A stretch of 64,000 nucleotides of DNA from Acidobacteriota bacterium (lineage in GTDB: Bacteria; Acidobacteriota; Blastocatellia; Pyrinomonadales; Pyrinomonadaceae). Under the pieces are notes generated by a model. It saw nothing but the letters and a program-made list of their open reading frames with translations, did not search any database and had not been told where the DNA came from. Location of the stretch: the NCBI GenBank assembly GCA_020199835.1, contig JAIVJV010000009.1, positions 682,001 through 746,000 on the forward strand, given 5' to 3'. The position numbers and the translations under genes were made by a program. Of the stretch, positions 19,162-27,606 are shown piece after piece. Position 1 is the first letter of the stretch. Every line of letters starts with the position of its first letter.

Positions 19162-19611
19162 TTAGTTCTTCTTTTCGACCGGCTTATTCTGCTGTTTCCA
19201 GAGATTGAACCCACCCAGCAACGCTGCTGCGTTTTCGATTCCTTTTTTCTTGAGCTCGACCACCGCACCGGCGGACGTATGTTCGTTTGTTCAAGAACAG
19301 TAGGTCACGATGAGCTTGTCGCTCGGTAGCTCCTTCGTGCGACTCCCGATGACGTCCACAGGAATCAGCTTGGCGCCGGGAATGTGCCCGACGTCGTAAG
19401 CGTCCTGGCTGCGCACGTCAACGACGAAAGCTTTTCCTTCTTTGAGCAGCGCTTCGAGTTCGTCGATGTTGATGCGGCGCGCGCCCTCAGGATGGGGCGT
19501 TGGCGTGGGTGTAGATTTTTGTGCCTGACTGCTGGTTTTGCTGTCGAGAGCGTTACACGCGAACAGCGTGGCGAGGAGCAAAACACTAATCGAATATGTA
19601 AAAAGACGCAT
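19162..19611 (-). CDS. Rhodanese lipoprotein with in-frame UGA, probable selenoprotein
   Basis: 149 residues if UGA is read through. Start at the ATG at 19611, with GGAGGT upstream. The N-terminus is a lipoprotein signal with lipobox LFAC. The rhodanese domain runs from RRINIDELEALLKEGK to the end. The active-site region reads TYCS, then UGA (19293-19291, residue 107), then TNEHTSAGAVVELKKKGIEN and a normal rhodanese end, LLGGFNLWKQ, with TAA at 19164-19162. The frame stays open for 42 codons after UGA and completes the fold, and UGA sits where many relatives have the second Cys of a Cys-x-Cys motif. A SECIS-like hairpin follows. Alternatives are a recent nonsense mutation or a base-call error. 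Probable role: persulfide or sulfane-sulfur handling outside the inner membrane. Confidence 0.75.
19261..19277 (-). promoter_or_regulatory. Candidate bacterial SECIS hairpin
   Basis: On the minus-strand transcript, positions +14 to +30 after the UGA can fold into a hairpin: four G-C pairs (CCGC with GCGG), a CGGU loop with two G residues at +22 and +23, an unpaired U at +16, and two further pairs below it. Loop distance, loop Gs and the bulged U agree with the known layout of bacterial SECIS elements. The stem is short, and no folding program was run. Confidence 0.5.
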
Positions 19612-19717
19612 TACGTACCTCCCTTGAGTAACGCCTAATTTGTGGCGCGGAAGAGGATTTGTCAATCTCCTCACTGGGAAATGTTATAGTCTGGCTCCCG
19701 AAACCTGGAGCTTGTCT

Positions 19718-21253
19718 ATGACGGAGTCGCCGGCCCCGATTCAGTGGGCCAAGGTAATCGACCATACACGCTGTATCGGCTGTCACGCGTGCACCACCGC
19801 CTGCAAGTCTGAAAACGTCGTTCCGATTTCCGTCACGCGCACATACGTCAAACACGTTGACGTCGGCGTGTTTCCGCAGGCGCGACGAGCGCACCAGGTA
19901 ACACGTTGCAACCAGTGCGCCCACGCTCCGTGCGTAACCGCGTGTCCGACGTCGGCGATGTTCCAACGCAGCGACGGCATTGTCGATTTTGATAAATCGA
20001 TCTGTATCGGTTGCAAGGCCTGCATGGCCGCGTGTCCTTACGACGCCATCTTCATCAACCCCGAAGATCATTCAGCAGAGAAGTGTAACTTCTGCGCGCA
20101 CCGCATTGACATCGGACTCGAACCGGCGTGCGTTGTCGTCTGTCCGACACAGGCGATTCTGGTTGGCGACATGAATGACGGGGATTCTTATGTCGCGCAG
20201 ATCATTAATCGCGAAAGCGTCGCCGTGCGGCGGCCGGAAAAAGAGACGCTGCCGAAACTGTTTTATAAAGGCGCGCACCAGGCGACGCTCGATCCACTCG
20301 CTGCGCGACGGCCGGAAGGCGGGCTGTTCATGTGGAGCGAACAACAGTTAGGCACCGACACCGTCGTTTCCGGCAATCCGAATTACAACAACTCGTCCGC
20401 GGCCGCGTTGCTTTCATACGACGTGGCGCATTCGATTCCGTGGGACTGGCGCGTCAGTTTGTACACGTGGACCAAGGGCATCGCGTCGGGTGTTTACCTC
20501 GTGGCTGCGTTGCTGATGTTGTTTGGAGTGATTCGCGCAGACGACGCGATTTGGTATTGGGCGGCACCGGTGATCTCGGGCGCGTTTTTGGCAATCACCG
20601 GAGGCTTGTTGCTTTGGGACCTTGAACACCCGGAACGTTTCTTTTTGATCTTCACGCGGCCGCAGTGGCGGAGTTGGCTGGTGAAAGGCGCCTTCATCAT
20701 TGCCGGCTACTCGCTGGTGTTGCTGGTTCACTTCATCGCCAGTTTGGCTGGTTGGCTTTCGCTCCAGGTATACCTGATGATCGCGGGCATTCCGTTGTCA
20801 GTACTGACGGCTGTTTACACCGCGTACCTGTTCGCGCAAGCGAAGGCGCGCGACATGTGGCAAAACCCGCTACTGCCACCGCATTTACTGGTGCAGGCCG
20901 TTTTGTTGGGTTCGGCGGTGTTGTTATTGGGTTACGGACCGCGGATTACACTGATTTGGATCCTGGCGATCGCGAGCCTCGTTCATCTACTGATGATCTG
21001 GGGTGAGGTTTCAGTGACGCACCCGACAGCGCACGCGCGACTTGCGATTCACGAGATGGTCCATGGCCGATTTCGACGCGACTTCTGGATCGGAACGATC
21101 CTTTCTTTTTTCGGCGGCTTGCTGCCGTGGCTGGCAATTCTGGACGTCGTGAGCCTGCCAATCGGTGCGGCCGGAGCGCCGCTCGCGTTGGTCGGGATGG
21201 TGCTTTTTGAAAACGCGTACGTGCAGGCTGGCCAGTCGGTGCCGCTGGCGTAA
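19718..21253 (+). CDS. Fusion of NrfC-like four-cluster ferredoxin and NrfD-type membrane anchor
   Basis: 511 residues from the ATG at 19718 (GGAG upstream); an earlier in-frame start would precede the conserved WAKVIDHTRCIGCHACTTAC. Residues 19-170 carry four 4Fe-4S motifs (CIGCHAC, CNQCAHAPC, CIGCKAC, CNFCAHR and partners). From about residue 235 come eight or so membrane helices of the PsrC/NrfD family, including WTKGIASGVYLVAALLMLFG. In most such complexes these are two subunits; here they are one chain. It should pass electrons between the catalytic subunit encoded next (six bases downstream) and the quinone pool. Confidence 0.9.
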   Translation: MTESPAPIQWAKVIDHTRCIGCHACTTACKSENVVPISVTRTYVKHVDVGVFPQARRAHQVTRCNQCAHAPCVTACPTSAMFQRSDGIVDFDKSICIGCKACMAACPYDAIFINPEDHSAEKCNFCAHRIDIGLEPACVVVCPTQAILVGDMNDGDSYVAQIINRESVAVRRPEKETLPKLFYKGAHQATLDPLAARRPEGGLFMWSEQQLGTDTVVSGNPNYNNSSAAALLSYDVAHSIPWDWRVSLYTWTKGIASGVYLVAALLMLFGVIRADDAIWYWAAPVISGAFLAITGGLLLWDLEHPERFFLIFTRPQWRSWLVKGAFIIAGYSLVLLVHFIASLAGWLSLQVYLMIAGIPLSVLTAVYTAYLFAQAKARDMWQNPLLPPHLLVQAVLLGSAVLLLGYGPRITLIWILAIASLVHLLMIWGEVSVTHPTAHARLAIHEMVHGRFRRDFWIGTILSFFGGLLPWLAILDVVSLPIGAAGAPLALVGMVLFENAYVQAGQSVPLA

Positions 21254-21259
21254 AGGAAC

Positions 21260-24088
21260 ATGTCTCAGTCAAATAAAAAGGAAACGTTTTACCCGGGGCC
21301 GAGCCGCGGGCATCTGGCGGCGTTCCCGCCGAAAGAGCGTTGGGACGATTGGACCGAACTCGATTCGCGCGCATGGCCGCGGCGTGTCGAACGGCACTAT
21401 TCGATCGTTCCGACCACGTGTTTCAACTGCGAATCCGCGTGCGGGCTGCTCGCTTACATCGACAAAGTCACCGGTGACGTGCAGAAGTTTGAAGGCAATC
21501 CCGAACACCCCGGCTCGCGGGGGCGCAATTGCGCCAAAGGTCCCGCGACGCTGAACCAGGTCACTGATCCCGATCGCATCCTGTATCCAATGAGACGCGC
21601 CGGCAGACGCGGTGAAGGAAAGTGGGAACGCACCACCTGGAACGAAGTACTCGATACACTTGCGAATCGAATTGGTAAGGCGATCCGCGAGAATCGTCGC
21701 CAGGAGATCATGTATCACGTGGGAAGGCCAGGGGAGGATGGTTTTACCGAACGCATTCTTGCGGCGTGGGGAATCGATGGGCACAACTCACACACGAATA
21801 TCTGTTCGTCCGGCAGCCGCGAAGGGTATCAATTGTGGATGGGTCTAGATCGGCCCAGTCCTGATCATGCGAACGCGAAAGTGATACTGCTGATCAGCGC
21901 GCACCTCGAGTCCGGGCATTACTTCAATCCGCATGCGCAGCGCGTGATCGATGGCAAGGCGAATGGCGCGAAGTTGATCGTGTTTGACACGAGGCTTTCG
22001 CACACCGCAACGCACGCGGATTATTGGGTTTCACCGTATCCCGGTTCGGAGACTGCGATTCTGCTGGCCATCGCGAACTATTTGATTCAGAACGAACTCT
22101 ACAATCGAGATTTCGTCGAAGAGTGGTGGAATTGGAAGGAGTTTGCCGCGAATTTTGCGGATTTTGAAAGAAGGATTAAGGAGATCTACAGGGAGTACAC
22201 CTTTGAGTTTGCGGCGGCGGAGTCGGGTGTTGATGCGAAAGTAATAAAAGAGATTGCGGAGCTGGTTGCTGGGGCGGGAACCAGATTTTCGAGTCACAAC
22301 TGGCGCAGCGCCGCCTCGGGCGTGAGTGGCGGTTGGTCCGTCGCACGCTGCCTGTTCATGATCAACGCGCTTCTCGGCGCGATCGCCACTGAAGGCGGCG
22401 TTTATCCAAACGCCTGGAACAAATTCGTTCCGCGGCCCATCTACACACCGCCACATCCAAACATGTGGAACGAGATCACCTGGCCGCGCGAGTACCCACT
22501 CTCCATGAACGAGATGTCGTTCCTGCTGCCGCACTTCCTCAAAGACGGCCGCGCGAAGCTCGACGTTTATTTCACTCGTGTCTACAACCCGGTTTGGACC
22601 AACCCCGACGGCTTCTCGTGGATCGAGATGCTAACTGACCCCGAACTCGTCGGCTGCTACGTTGCGCTCACGCCAACGTGGAACGAGACTGCGTATTACG
22701 CCGACTACGTCTTACCAATGGGCGTCGGCTCGGAACGTCACGATCTTCACTCGTACGAGACACACGATTCGCAGTGGCTCGGCTTTCGGCAACCAGTAAT
22801 GCGCGCCGCGCGCGAGCGTCTCGGCGAAACCGTCAACGACACGCGCGAGGTGAATCCCGGCGAGGTTTGGGAAGAGAACGAGTTTTGGCTCGAACTCACG
22901 TGGCGTATCGATCCCGATGGCAGTCTCGGCATTCGCCAGTACGCCGAAAGCAAAAAGAATCCCGGCACGCGTCTCGGCGTCGACGAATACTACGAATGGA
23001 TCTTCGATCATTCCGTGCCGGGCCTGCCGGAAAAAGCAGCGGCCGAAAACCTGACGCCACTCGAGTTCATGCGTCGTTACGGCGCATTTGAAGTGACACG
23101 AAAGATTGGCCGGATATACGATCAAACCGTTGGACCAGAAGAGCTCGACGACTTGCGTGAAGATCAGTTTGGCCGCATCTTTACACGCGCTCCGAAACCC
23201 GCTGGACCAAACATCGTCCCGCTACCCATGCCTGACGGCGACGCAGACGGTCGGCGGTTCGCGGGCGTTAACATTAACGGCGAAATCAAACGCGGCTTTC
23301 CCACACCAAGCGGAAAACTCGAGTTCTATTCAACCACTCTGGCCAACTGGGGTTGGCCAGAGCTGGCTATTCCGACTTACTTCAAAAGCCACGTTCACAA
23401 AGACAATCTCGCACCCGACCAAACGATCCTGATCTCGACGTTTCGTTTGCCCGTGCAGATCCACACGCGCAGTGCGAACTCCAAATGGCTCGACGAGATC
23501 GCGCACACGAACCCGCTTTGGATTCATCCGAGCCACGCAAACAAACTCGGCGTTCGCACGGGCGATCTAGTGCGCGTCGAAACGGAAATCGGTTACTACG
23601 TCGTGCCGGCGTGGGTCACGGAAGGAATCAAACCGGGAATCGTCGCGTGTAGTCATCACATGGGCCGCTGGAAACTCGGCGATGGCGAAGGGCAACGGCA
23701 GTTGATGGCGACGGTGAAGTTGGAACAGAGCGGAAGCAGGTGGCGTTTGAAACGAGAGAAGGGTATCGCGCCGTACGAGTCGAATGATGCTGACACGTTG
23801 CGCATCTGGTGGAAAGACGCGGGAGTGCACCAGAACATGACTTTTCCGGTTCATCCCGATCCGATCTCTGGCATGCATTGCTGGCACCAGGCCGTGCGTG
23901 TGCGCGCCGCAAATGCAGAGGATCAACCGGGCGACATTTTTGTCGACACGGAATTGTCACGCGAGGTCTATAAAAAGTGGCTGGCGATGACGCGCCCGGC
24001 GGACCAGTTTTCGCCGGATCGAACGCGCCGGCCCTACTGGATGTTGCGGCCGTTGAAACCGGGCCGTGAGTTTTATAAGCTGCCGTAG
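21260..24088 (+). CDS. Molybdopterin oxidoreductase catalytic subunit (Psr/Phs/Soe-like)
   Basis: 942 residues of the DMSO-reductase superfamily. A 4Fe-4S site is formed by Cys54, Cys57, Cys61 and Cys91 (TTCFNCESACG, NCAKGPAT). The likely molybdenum ligand is Cys182 in SHTNICSSGSREG. The C-terminal cofactor-binding domain starts near residue 700. There is no twin-arginine signal, so it probably works on the cytoplasmic side, like SoeA sulfite dehydrogenase and unlike most polysulfide or thiosulfate reductases. The fused NrfC-NrfD gene precedes it and a persulfide dioxygenase-like gene follows 11 bases later, which favours an oxidised-sulfur substrate. The substrate is inferred only. Confidence 0.88.
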   Translation: MSQSNKKETFYPGPSRGHLAAFPPKERWDDWTELDSRAWPRRVERHYSIVPTTCFNCESACGLLAYIDKVTGDVQKFEGNPEHPGSRGRNCAKGPATLNQVTDPDRILYPMRRAGRRGEGKWERTTWNEVLDTLANRIGKAIRENRRQEIMYHVGRPGEDGFTERILAAWGIDGHNSHTNICSSGSREGYQLWMGLDRPSPDHANAKVILLISAHLESGHYFNPHAQRVIDGKANGAKLIVFDTRLSHTATHADYWVSPYPGSETAILLAIANYLIQNELYNRDFVEEWWNWKEFAANFADFERRIKEIYREYTFEFAAAESGVDAKVIKEIAELVAGAGTRFSSHNWRSAASGVSGGWSVARCLFMINALLGAIATEGGVYPNAWNKFVPRPIYTPPHPNMWNEITWPREYPLSMNEMSFLLPHFLKDGRAKLDVYFTRVYNPVWTNPDGFSWIEMLTDPELVGCYVALTPTWNETAYYADYVLPMGVGSERHDLHSYETHDSQWLGFRQPVMRAARERLGETVNDTREVNPGEVWEENEFWLELTWRIDPDGSLGIRQYAESKKNPGTRLGVDEYYEWIFDHSVPGLPEKAAAENLTPLEFMRRYGAFEVTRKIGRIYDQTVGPEELDDLREDQFGRIFTRAPKPAGPNIVPLPMPDGDADGRRFAGVNINGEIKRGFPTPSGKLEFYSTTLANWGWPELAIPTYFKSHVHKDNLAPDQTILISTFRLPVQIHTRSANSKWLDEIAHTNPLWIHPSHANKLGVRTGDLVRVETEIGYYVVPAWVTEGIKPGIVACSHHMGRWKLGDGEGQRQLMATVKLEQSGSRWRLKREKGIAPYESNDADTLRIWWKDAGVHQNMTFPVHPDPISGMHCWHQAVRVRAANAEDQPGDIFVDTELSREVYKKWLAMTRPADQFSPDRTRRPYWMLRPLKPGREFYKLP

Positions 24089-24099
24089 CTGAGGAATCC

Positions 24100-25500
24100 A
24101 TGTACTTCAAGCAGTTTTATCTCGCCTGTTTGGCCCACGCTTCTTATCTCATCGGCTCCCATGGCGAAGCTGCGGTTGTCGATCCGCAACGCGACGTTGA
24201 CGAATACATCACCGAGGCTGAGAGGCAGGGACTCAAGATCAAGTACGTCATCGAAACGCACCTGCACGCCGATTTTGTCAGCGGCCATCAGGAACTCGCC
24301 GCACGCACCGGAGCAGAGATCGTGTTCGGCGAAAAGGCGCGCGCCACATTCGAGCATCGCGCCGTCAGCGACGGTGAACAGATCAAGATAGGTAAAGTTG
24401 TTTTGGAGTTTATGGAAACGCCGGGTCACACGCCTGAAGGAATCTGCGTCCTCGTCACCGATACCGAAGTCTCGAATCAACCGCAAAAAATCCTGACGGG
24501 TGACACGCTTTTCATCGGCGACGTGGGCCGTCCCGATCTCGCGGGCGGCAAAGGCTACACACCGCAAACTATGGCCGAGATGATGTATGACAGTCTCCAC
24601 GGCAAGATTCTCAAGCTGCCTGATGAAGTTGAGGTTTATCCCGCGCACGGCGCGGGCTCGATGTGCGGCAAAAACATGTCGAAGGAAACATGGTCGACCA
24701 TCGGGGAGCAGCGGAAGTTTAATTACGCGCTGAAGCCGATGACGAAGGACCAGTTTGTCTCGATGATGACTGCAGATCTTCCCGAAGCGCCGGCGTATTT
24801 CCCGCGCGACGCCGAGATCAATCGTTCGGGCGCGCGTGAACTGTCGGAGTTGTCGCCGCCGCAGGCTTTGTCGCCGCAAGCGGTTTCGGAGTTGCGCGAG
24901 CAGGGACACGTGTTGCTCGACGTGCGTTCCGCGGCTGATTACGGCGCGGGGCATGTGCCCGGGTCAGTGAACATCGGACTCGGCGGCCAGTTTGCGATTT
25001 GGGCCGGCAGTTTGATTCCTCTAAACTCGGCCATCATTTTGATCGCGGACACGGCGGCCCAGGTTCACGAATCCGTGGTCCGGCTCGCGCGCGTCGGCAT
25101 CGAGAACGTCAAAGGTTATCTGGAAGGCGGAGTGGAAAACTGGCGCCGCGCTGGACTCGCCGTTGAATCGATCCCTCAGGTCAGCGTCGATGAGTTGAAA
25201 GAAAAACTGGCAAGCACTGCGGATCTGCAAGTCGTCGACGTGCGGCGGCCGGGCGAGTATGGCAACGGTCACGTGCCGCGCGCGCTCAACGCGCCGCTCG
25301 CAACTCTCGATCGCGTCGCCGGCGAGTTGCCGTTGGAAAAAGACAAACCAACGGCGGTGATCTGCGCGGGTGGTTATCGTTCGAGCGCCGCAGCAAGTTT
25401 GTTGGAGAGGTTTGGCTATACCAACCTGCTGAACGTTTCGGGCGGCACCGGAGCGTGGATTAACGCCGGTTTCCCCGTCGAAACCCCCACCACAAAATAA
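24100..25500 (+). CDS. Metallo-beta-lactamase fold protein with two rhodanese domains, persulfide dioxygenase-like
   Basis: 466 residues. Residues 1-230 are an MBL-fold domain with THLHADF (His54, His56, Asp58), TPGHTPEG and GDTLFIGDVGRPDL, typical of ETHE1/Blh-type persulfide dioxygenases that turn glutathione or protein persulfide into sulfite. Two rhodanese domains follow (about 265-350 and 365-460). The second has its catalytic Cys422 in CAGGYRS; the first has lost it (ILIADTAAQV). It follows the molybdopterin subunit by 11 bases. In this setting sulfite made here could be the substrate of that enzyme. Hydrolase activity instead of dioxygenase cannot be excluded. Confidence 0.87.
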   Translation: MYFKQFYLACLAHASYLIGSHGEAAVVDPQRDVDEYITEAERQGLKIKYVIETHLHADFVSGHQELAARTGAEIVFGEKARATFEHRAVSDGEQIKIGKVVLEFMETPGHTPEGICVLVTDTEVSNQPQKILTGDTLFIGDVGRPDLAGGKGYTPQTMAEMMYDSLHGKILKLPDEVEVYPAHGAGSMCGKNMSKETWSTIGEQRKFNYALKPMTKDQFVSMMTADLPEAPAYFPRDAEINRSGARELSELSPPQALSPQAVSELREQGHVLLDVRSAADYGAGHVPGSVNIGLGGQFAIWAGSLIPLNSAIILIADTAAQVHESVVRLARVGIENVKGYLEGGVENWRRAGLAVESIPQVSVDELKEKLASTADLQVVDVRRPGEYGNGHVPRALNAPLATLDRVAGELPLEKDKPTAVICAGGYRSSAAASLLERFGYTNLLNVSGGTGAWINAGFPVETPTTK

Positions 25501-25615
25501 CGACTTTCGCTTCGAGGGGACCATCGATCCGTTAACGTTCAAAATTCTCGTCGCCATCGGCATCATCGTCGTCGCCACCGTTCACGGTTTCGGCGCGGCG
25601 TGGCTCGCAATCTGG

Positions 25616-27121
25616 ATGCTGTTTCATCCGTACAAACCGCTGAAACTCTTCGGCGTCACCATCTGGCCGCAAGGCATGATTCCGCGGCATCGCGAAAAGT
25701 TGGCGCAATCTATTGGTAATGCCGTTGGCAATGAGCTCGTCTCTCAACAAACCGTCTTTGACGCGCTCTTCGAAACCAGCTTCTTTCAACGCAAGGTGGA
25801 AGACTTCGTCGGCGCGTACACGCAGGAACTCCTCGGACGCGTCTATCCGTCTTTCATCGACGCGCTGCCGGCGCAGACACGCGCGCCGGTGCTCGACACG
25901 ATCTCCGCGCTTCAGTATCGGCTCGCCGAGTACATCACGGAGATGTTGAAGAGCGAGGAGACTGCCGAGGCGATCGAGCGTTTTGTTAACAAGCAGGTTG
26001 ATGAGTTAGCGGAACGTCGCGTCGGCGACGTCGTGAGTCCACAATCCGTCGATCACGCGCGCGACTTTATCGAGCAACGCCTGCAACGACTCATGGGCAC
26101 GGAAGAGTTTGAACAACGCGTGCGCGACTTCGTTTCCGCACGGCTCGACGAACTCGCGCACAGCAACGCCACGCTCGCCGAAACTTTCACGCCCGAGACG
26201 ATTTCGTTCATCAAGGAACGCATCGATCAGCAGGTGCCGCCGATCGTTCATCATCTCGCCGACATTGCCACCAGCCAGAGCACCCGCAAACAGATCGGCG
26301 CGCTGATGAAGCGGGAAGTCGATGAGTATTACCAGCAACTCTCGCTTTTCAAAAAGATCTTCATCTCGCGCGAGCGTATTCATAGTGAAGTTGACGATCT
26401 CGTTAACAAGACGTTGCCGCGGCGCGTTGAAGAGTACTTGCGCGGCGAAGCGTTCGAGCAGGAAGCGGAGTCATTTCTCGATACGACGGTCGACAGCGTC
26501 ATGGCGCGGCCGCTCAACGAGCTTATCGGCCAGATCGATCCAATCAAGTTTGACGAACTCAAGGACCAGATCGCGAGTCGACTCGTCGAGATCCTGCGCA
26601 GCGAAGTCTTGTTTGAGTCGATCTCGGTTCATTTCTCAGACGCGATCGATGGACTGTTTCCACAAACCATCGGCTCAGTGATGCAGCAGATCGATTCGCG
26701 TTCGCTCGATCAGACGAAAGCATTTCTCACCCGCGGCTTGCTAAATCTGCTCGCGCACGAGCAAACTGCGCGCACGATCAACGCGATTCTGAGCTCACAA
26801 GTCGAACGCCTGCTGATCGCTCCGATTGGCCGTCTTGGCGATCACGTTTCGGAAAATGCGATGCAGCGCGCGAGCTCAGCCCTTGTCGAGCGCATCACCG
26901 AGGCCGCACGCGAACGGCTGCCCGTGGCCATCGCGGAATTTGACGTTGGTGGCCTCGTGCGCAAGAAGGTTTCTGATTACCCGAACGAAAAACTCGAGGA
27001 ACTCGTGCTGTCCGTCGCGCAGCAACACCTAAAAACAATTGAACTTTTCGGCGCAATAATCGGTTTGTTTATCGGTGTAGGTCAGGCTATCTATTTTTGG
27101 TTCACTTATCAGTCCAGTTAA
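25616..27121 (+). CDS. DUF445 family membrane-anchored protein
   Basis: 501 residues from the first ATG, but the frame is open to the left and codes a good membrane helix (LVAIGIIVVATVHGFGAAW) that belongs to the protein. In that open stretch there is no ATG, GTG or TTG back to a stop near 25430. A start at ATC (25523), just after GAGGGGA, would give IDPLTFKIL and would fit the family. The body is long, helical and repetitive, with several similar segments of about 70 residues, and ends in a second membrane helix (LFGAIIGLFIGVGQAIYFWF). Function of DUF445 is not established. It follows the sulfur cluster by about 20 bases. Confidence 0.8.
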   Translation: MLFHPYKPLKLFGVTIWPQGMIPRHREKLAQSIGNAVGNELVSQQTVFDALFETSFFQRKVEDFVGAYTQELLGRVYPSFIDALPAQTRAPVLDTISALQYRLAEYITEMLKSEETAEAIERFVNKQVDELAERRVGDVVSPQSVDHARDFIEQRLQRLMGTEEFEQRVRDFVSARLDELAHSNATLAETFTPETISFIKERIDQQVPPIVHHLADIATSQSTRKQIGALMKREVDEYYQQLSLFKKIFISRERIHSEVDDLVNKTLPRRVEEYLRGEAFEQEAESFLDTTVDSVMARPLNELIGQIDPIKFDELKDQIASRLVEILRSEVLFESISVHFSDAIDGLFPQTIGSVMQQIDSRSLDQTKAFLTRGLLNLLAHEQTARTINAILSSQVERLLIAPIGRLGDHVSENAMQRASSALVERITEAARERLPVAIAEFDVGGLVRKKVSDYPNEKLEELVLSVAQQHLKTIELFGAIIGLFIGVGQAIYFWFTYQSS

Positions 27122-27145
27122 GTTCGGGAAGGAAAGGAATCAGCT

Positions 27146-27580
27146 ATGTATTGCGCAAACTGTGGCACTGCACTGGGGCCCGGATTGAGCTACTGCAATC
27201 GCTGCGGCTTCAACCTGCGAGAGAAAAACGAGTCAAATACCGGCGTAATTAGCGCGTTTCTCACCGCCATCACAGTTCTGGGCACCGTTGGTTTAGCGAT
27301 CATGCTCTTCGGCGCGATTGTGTTGCGAAGAAAAGCAAACCTGGATCCGCAGCTAATCGGCGTTTTCATGATGTTTACGTTTCTAATCATCAGCGTCACG
27401 GAGTTTATGCTGCTCAGAACCCTGTCTAAACTGACAGGGACGAAGGAAAGCAAGGCGCGTTCGCTGCCGCCCCCCGTTACCAACGATCTGCGTCTCCCGC
27501 GGGCTTCGAACCTCGGCGAGCCAGTGCCGAGCGTGACTGAGAACACCACGCACACACTCGAATACGTGCGCCGCGACTGA
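27146..27580 (+). CDS. Zinc-ribbon membrane protein
   Basis: 144 residues. An N-terminal zinc ribbon has CANC and CNRC (MYCANCGTALGPGLSYCNRC), followed by two membrane helices and a soluble tail of about 50 residues. Such proteins are common in Acidobacteriota and have no assigned role. The start ATG lies 24 bases after the DUF445 gene with GGAAAGGAA upstream, and the head-GIN gene follows 26 bases later, so the three may be one unit. Confidence 0.75.
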   Translation: MYCANCGTALGPGLSYCNRCGFNLREKNESNTGVISAFLTAITVLGTVGLAIMLFGAIVLRRKANLDPQLIGVFMMFTFLIISVTEFMLLRTLSKLTGTKESKARSLPPPVTNDLRLPRASNLGEPVPSVTENTTHTLEYVRRD

Positions 27581-27606
27581 CTCACTAGCTTGAGAAGGAG
27601 TTTGAA

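Noticed and set aside
19041-19268. Separate small minus-strand gene after the rhodanese
   Set aside because: That reading frame is not the rhodanese frame; the real continuation after the UGA is in the rhodanese frame and ends at 19162.
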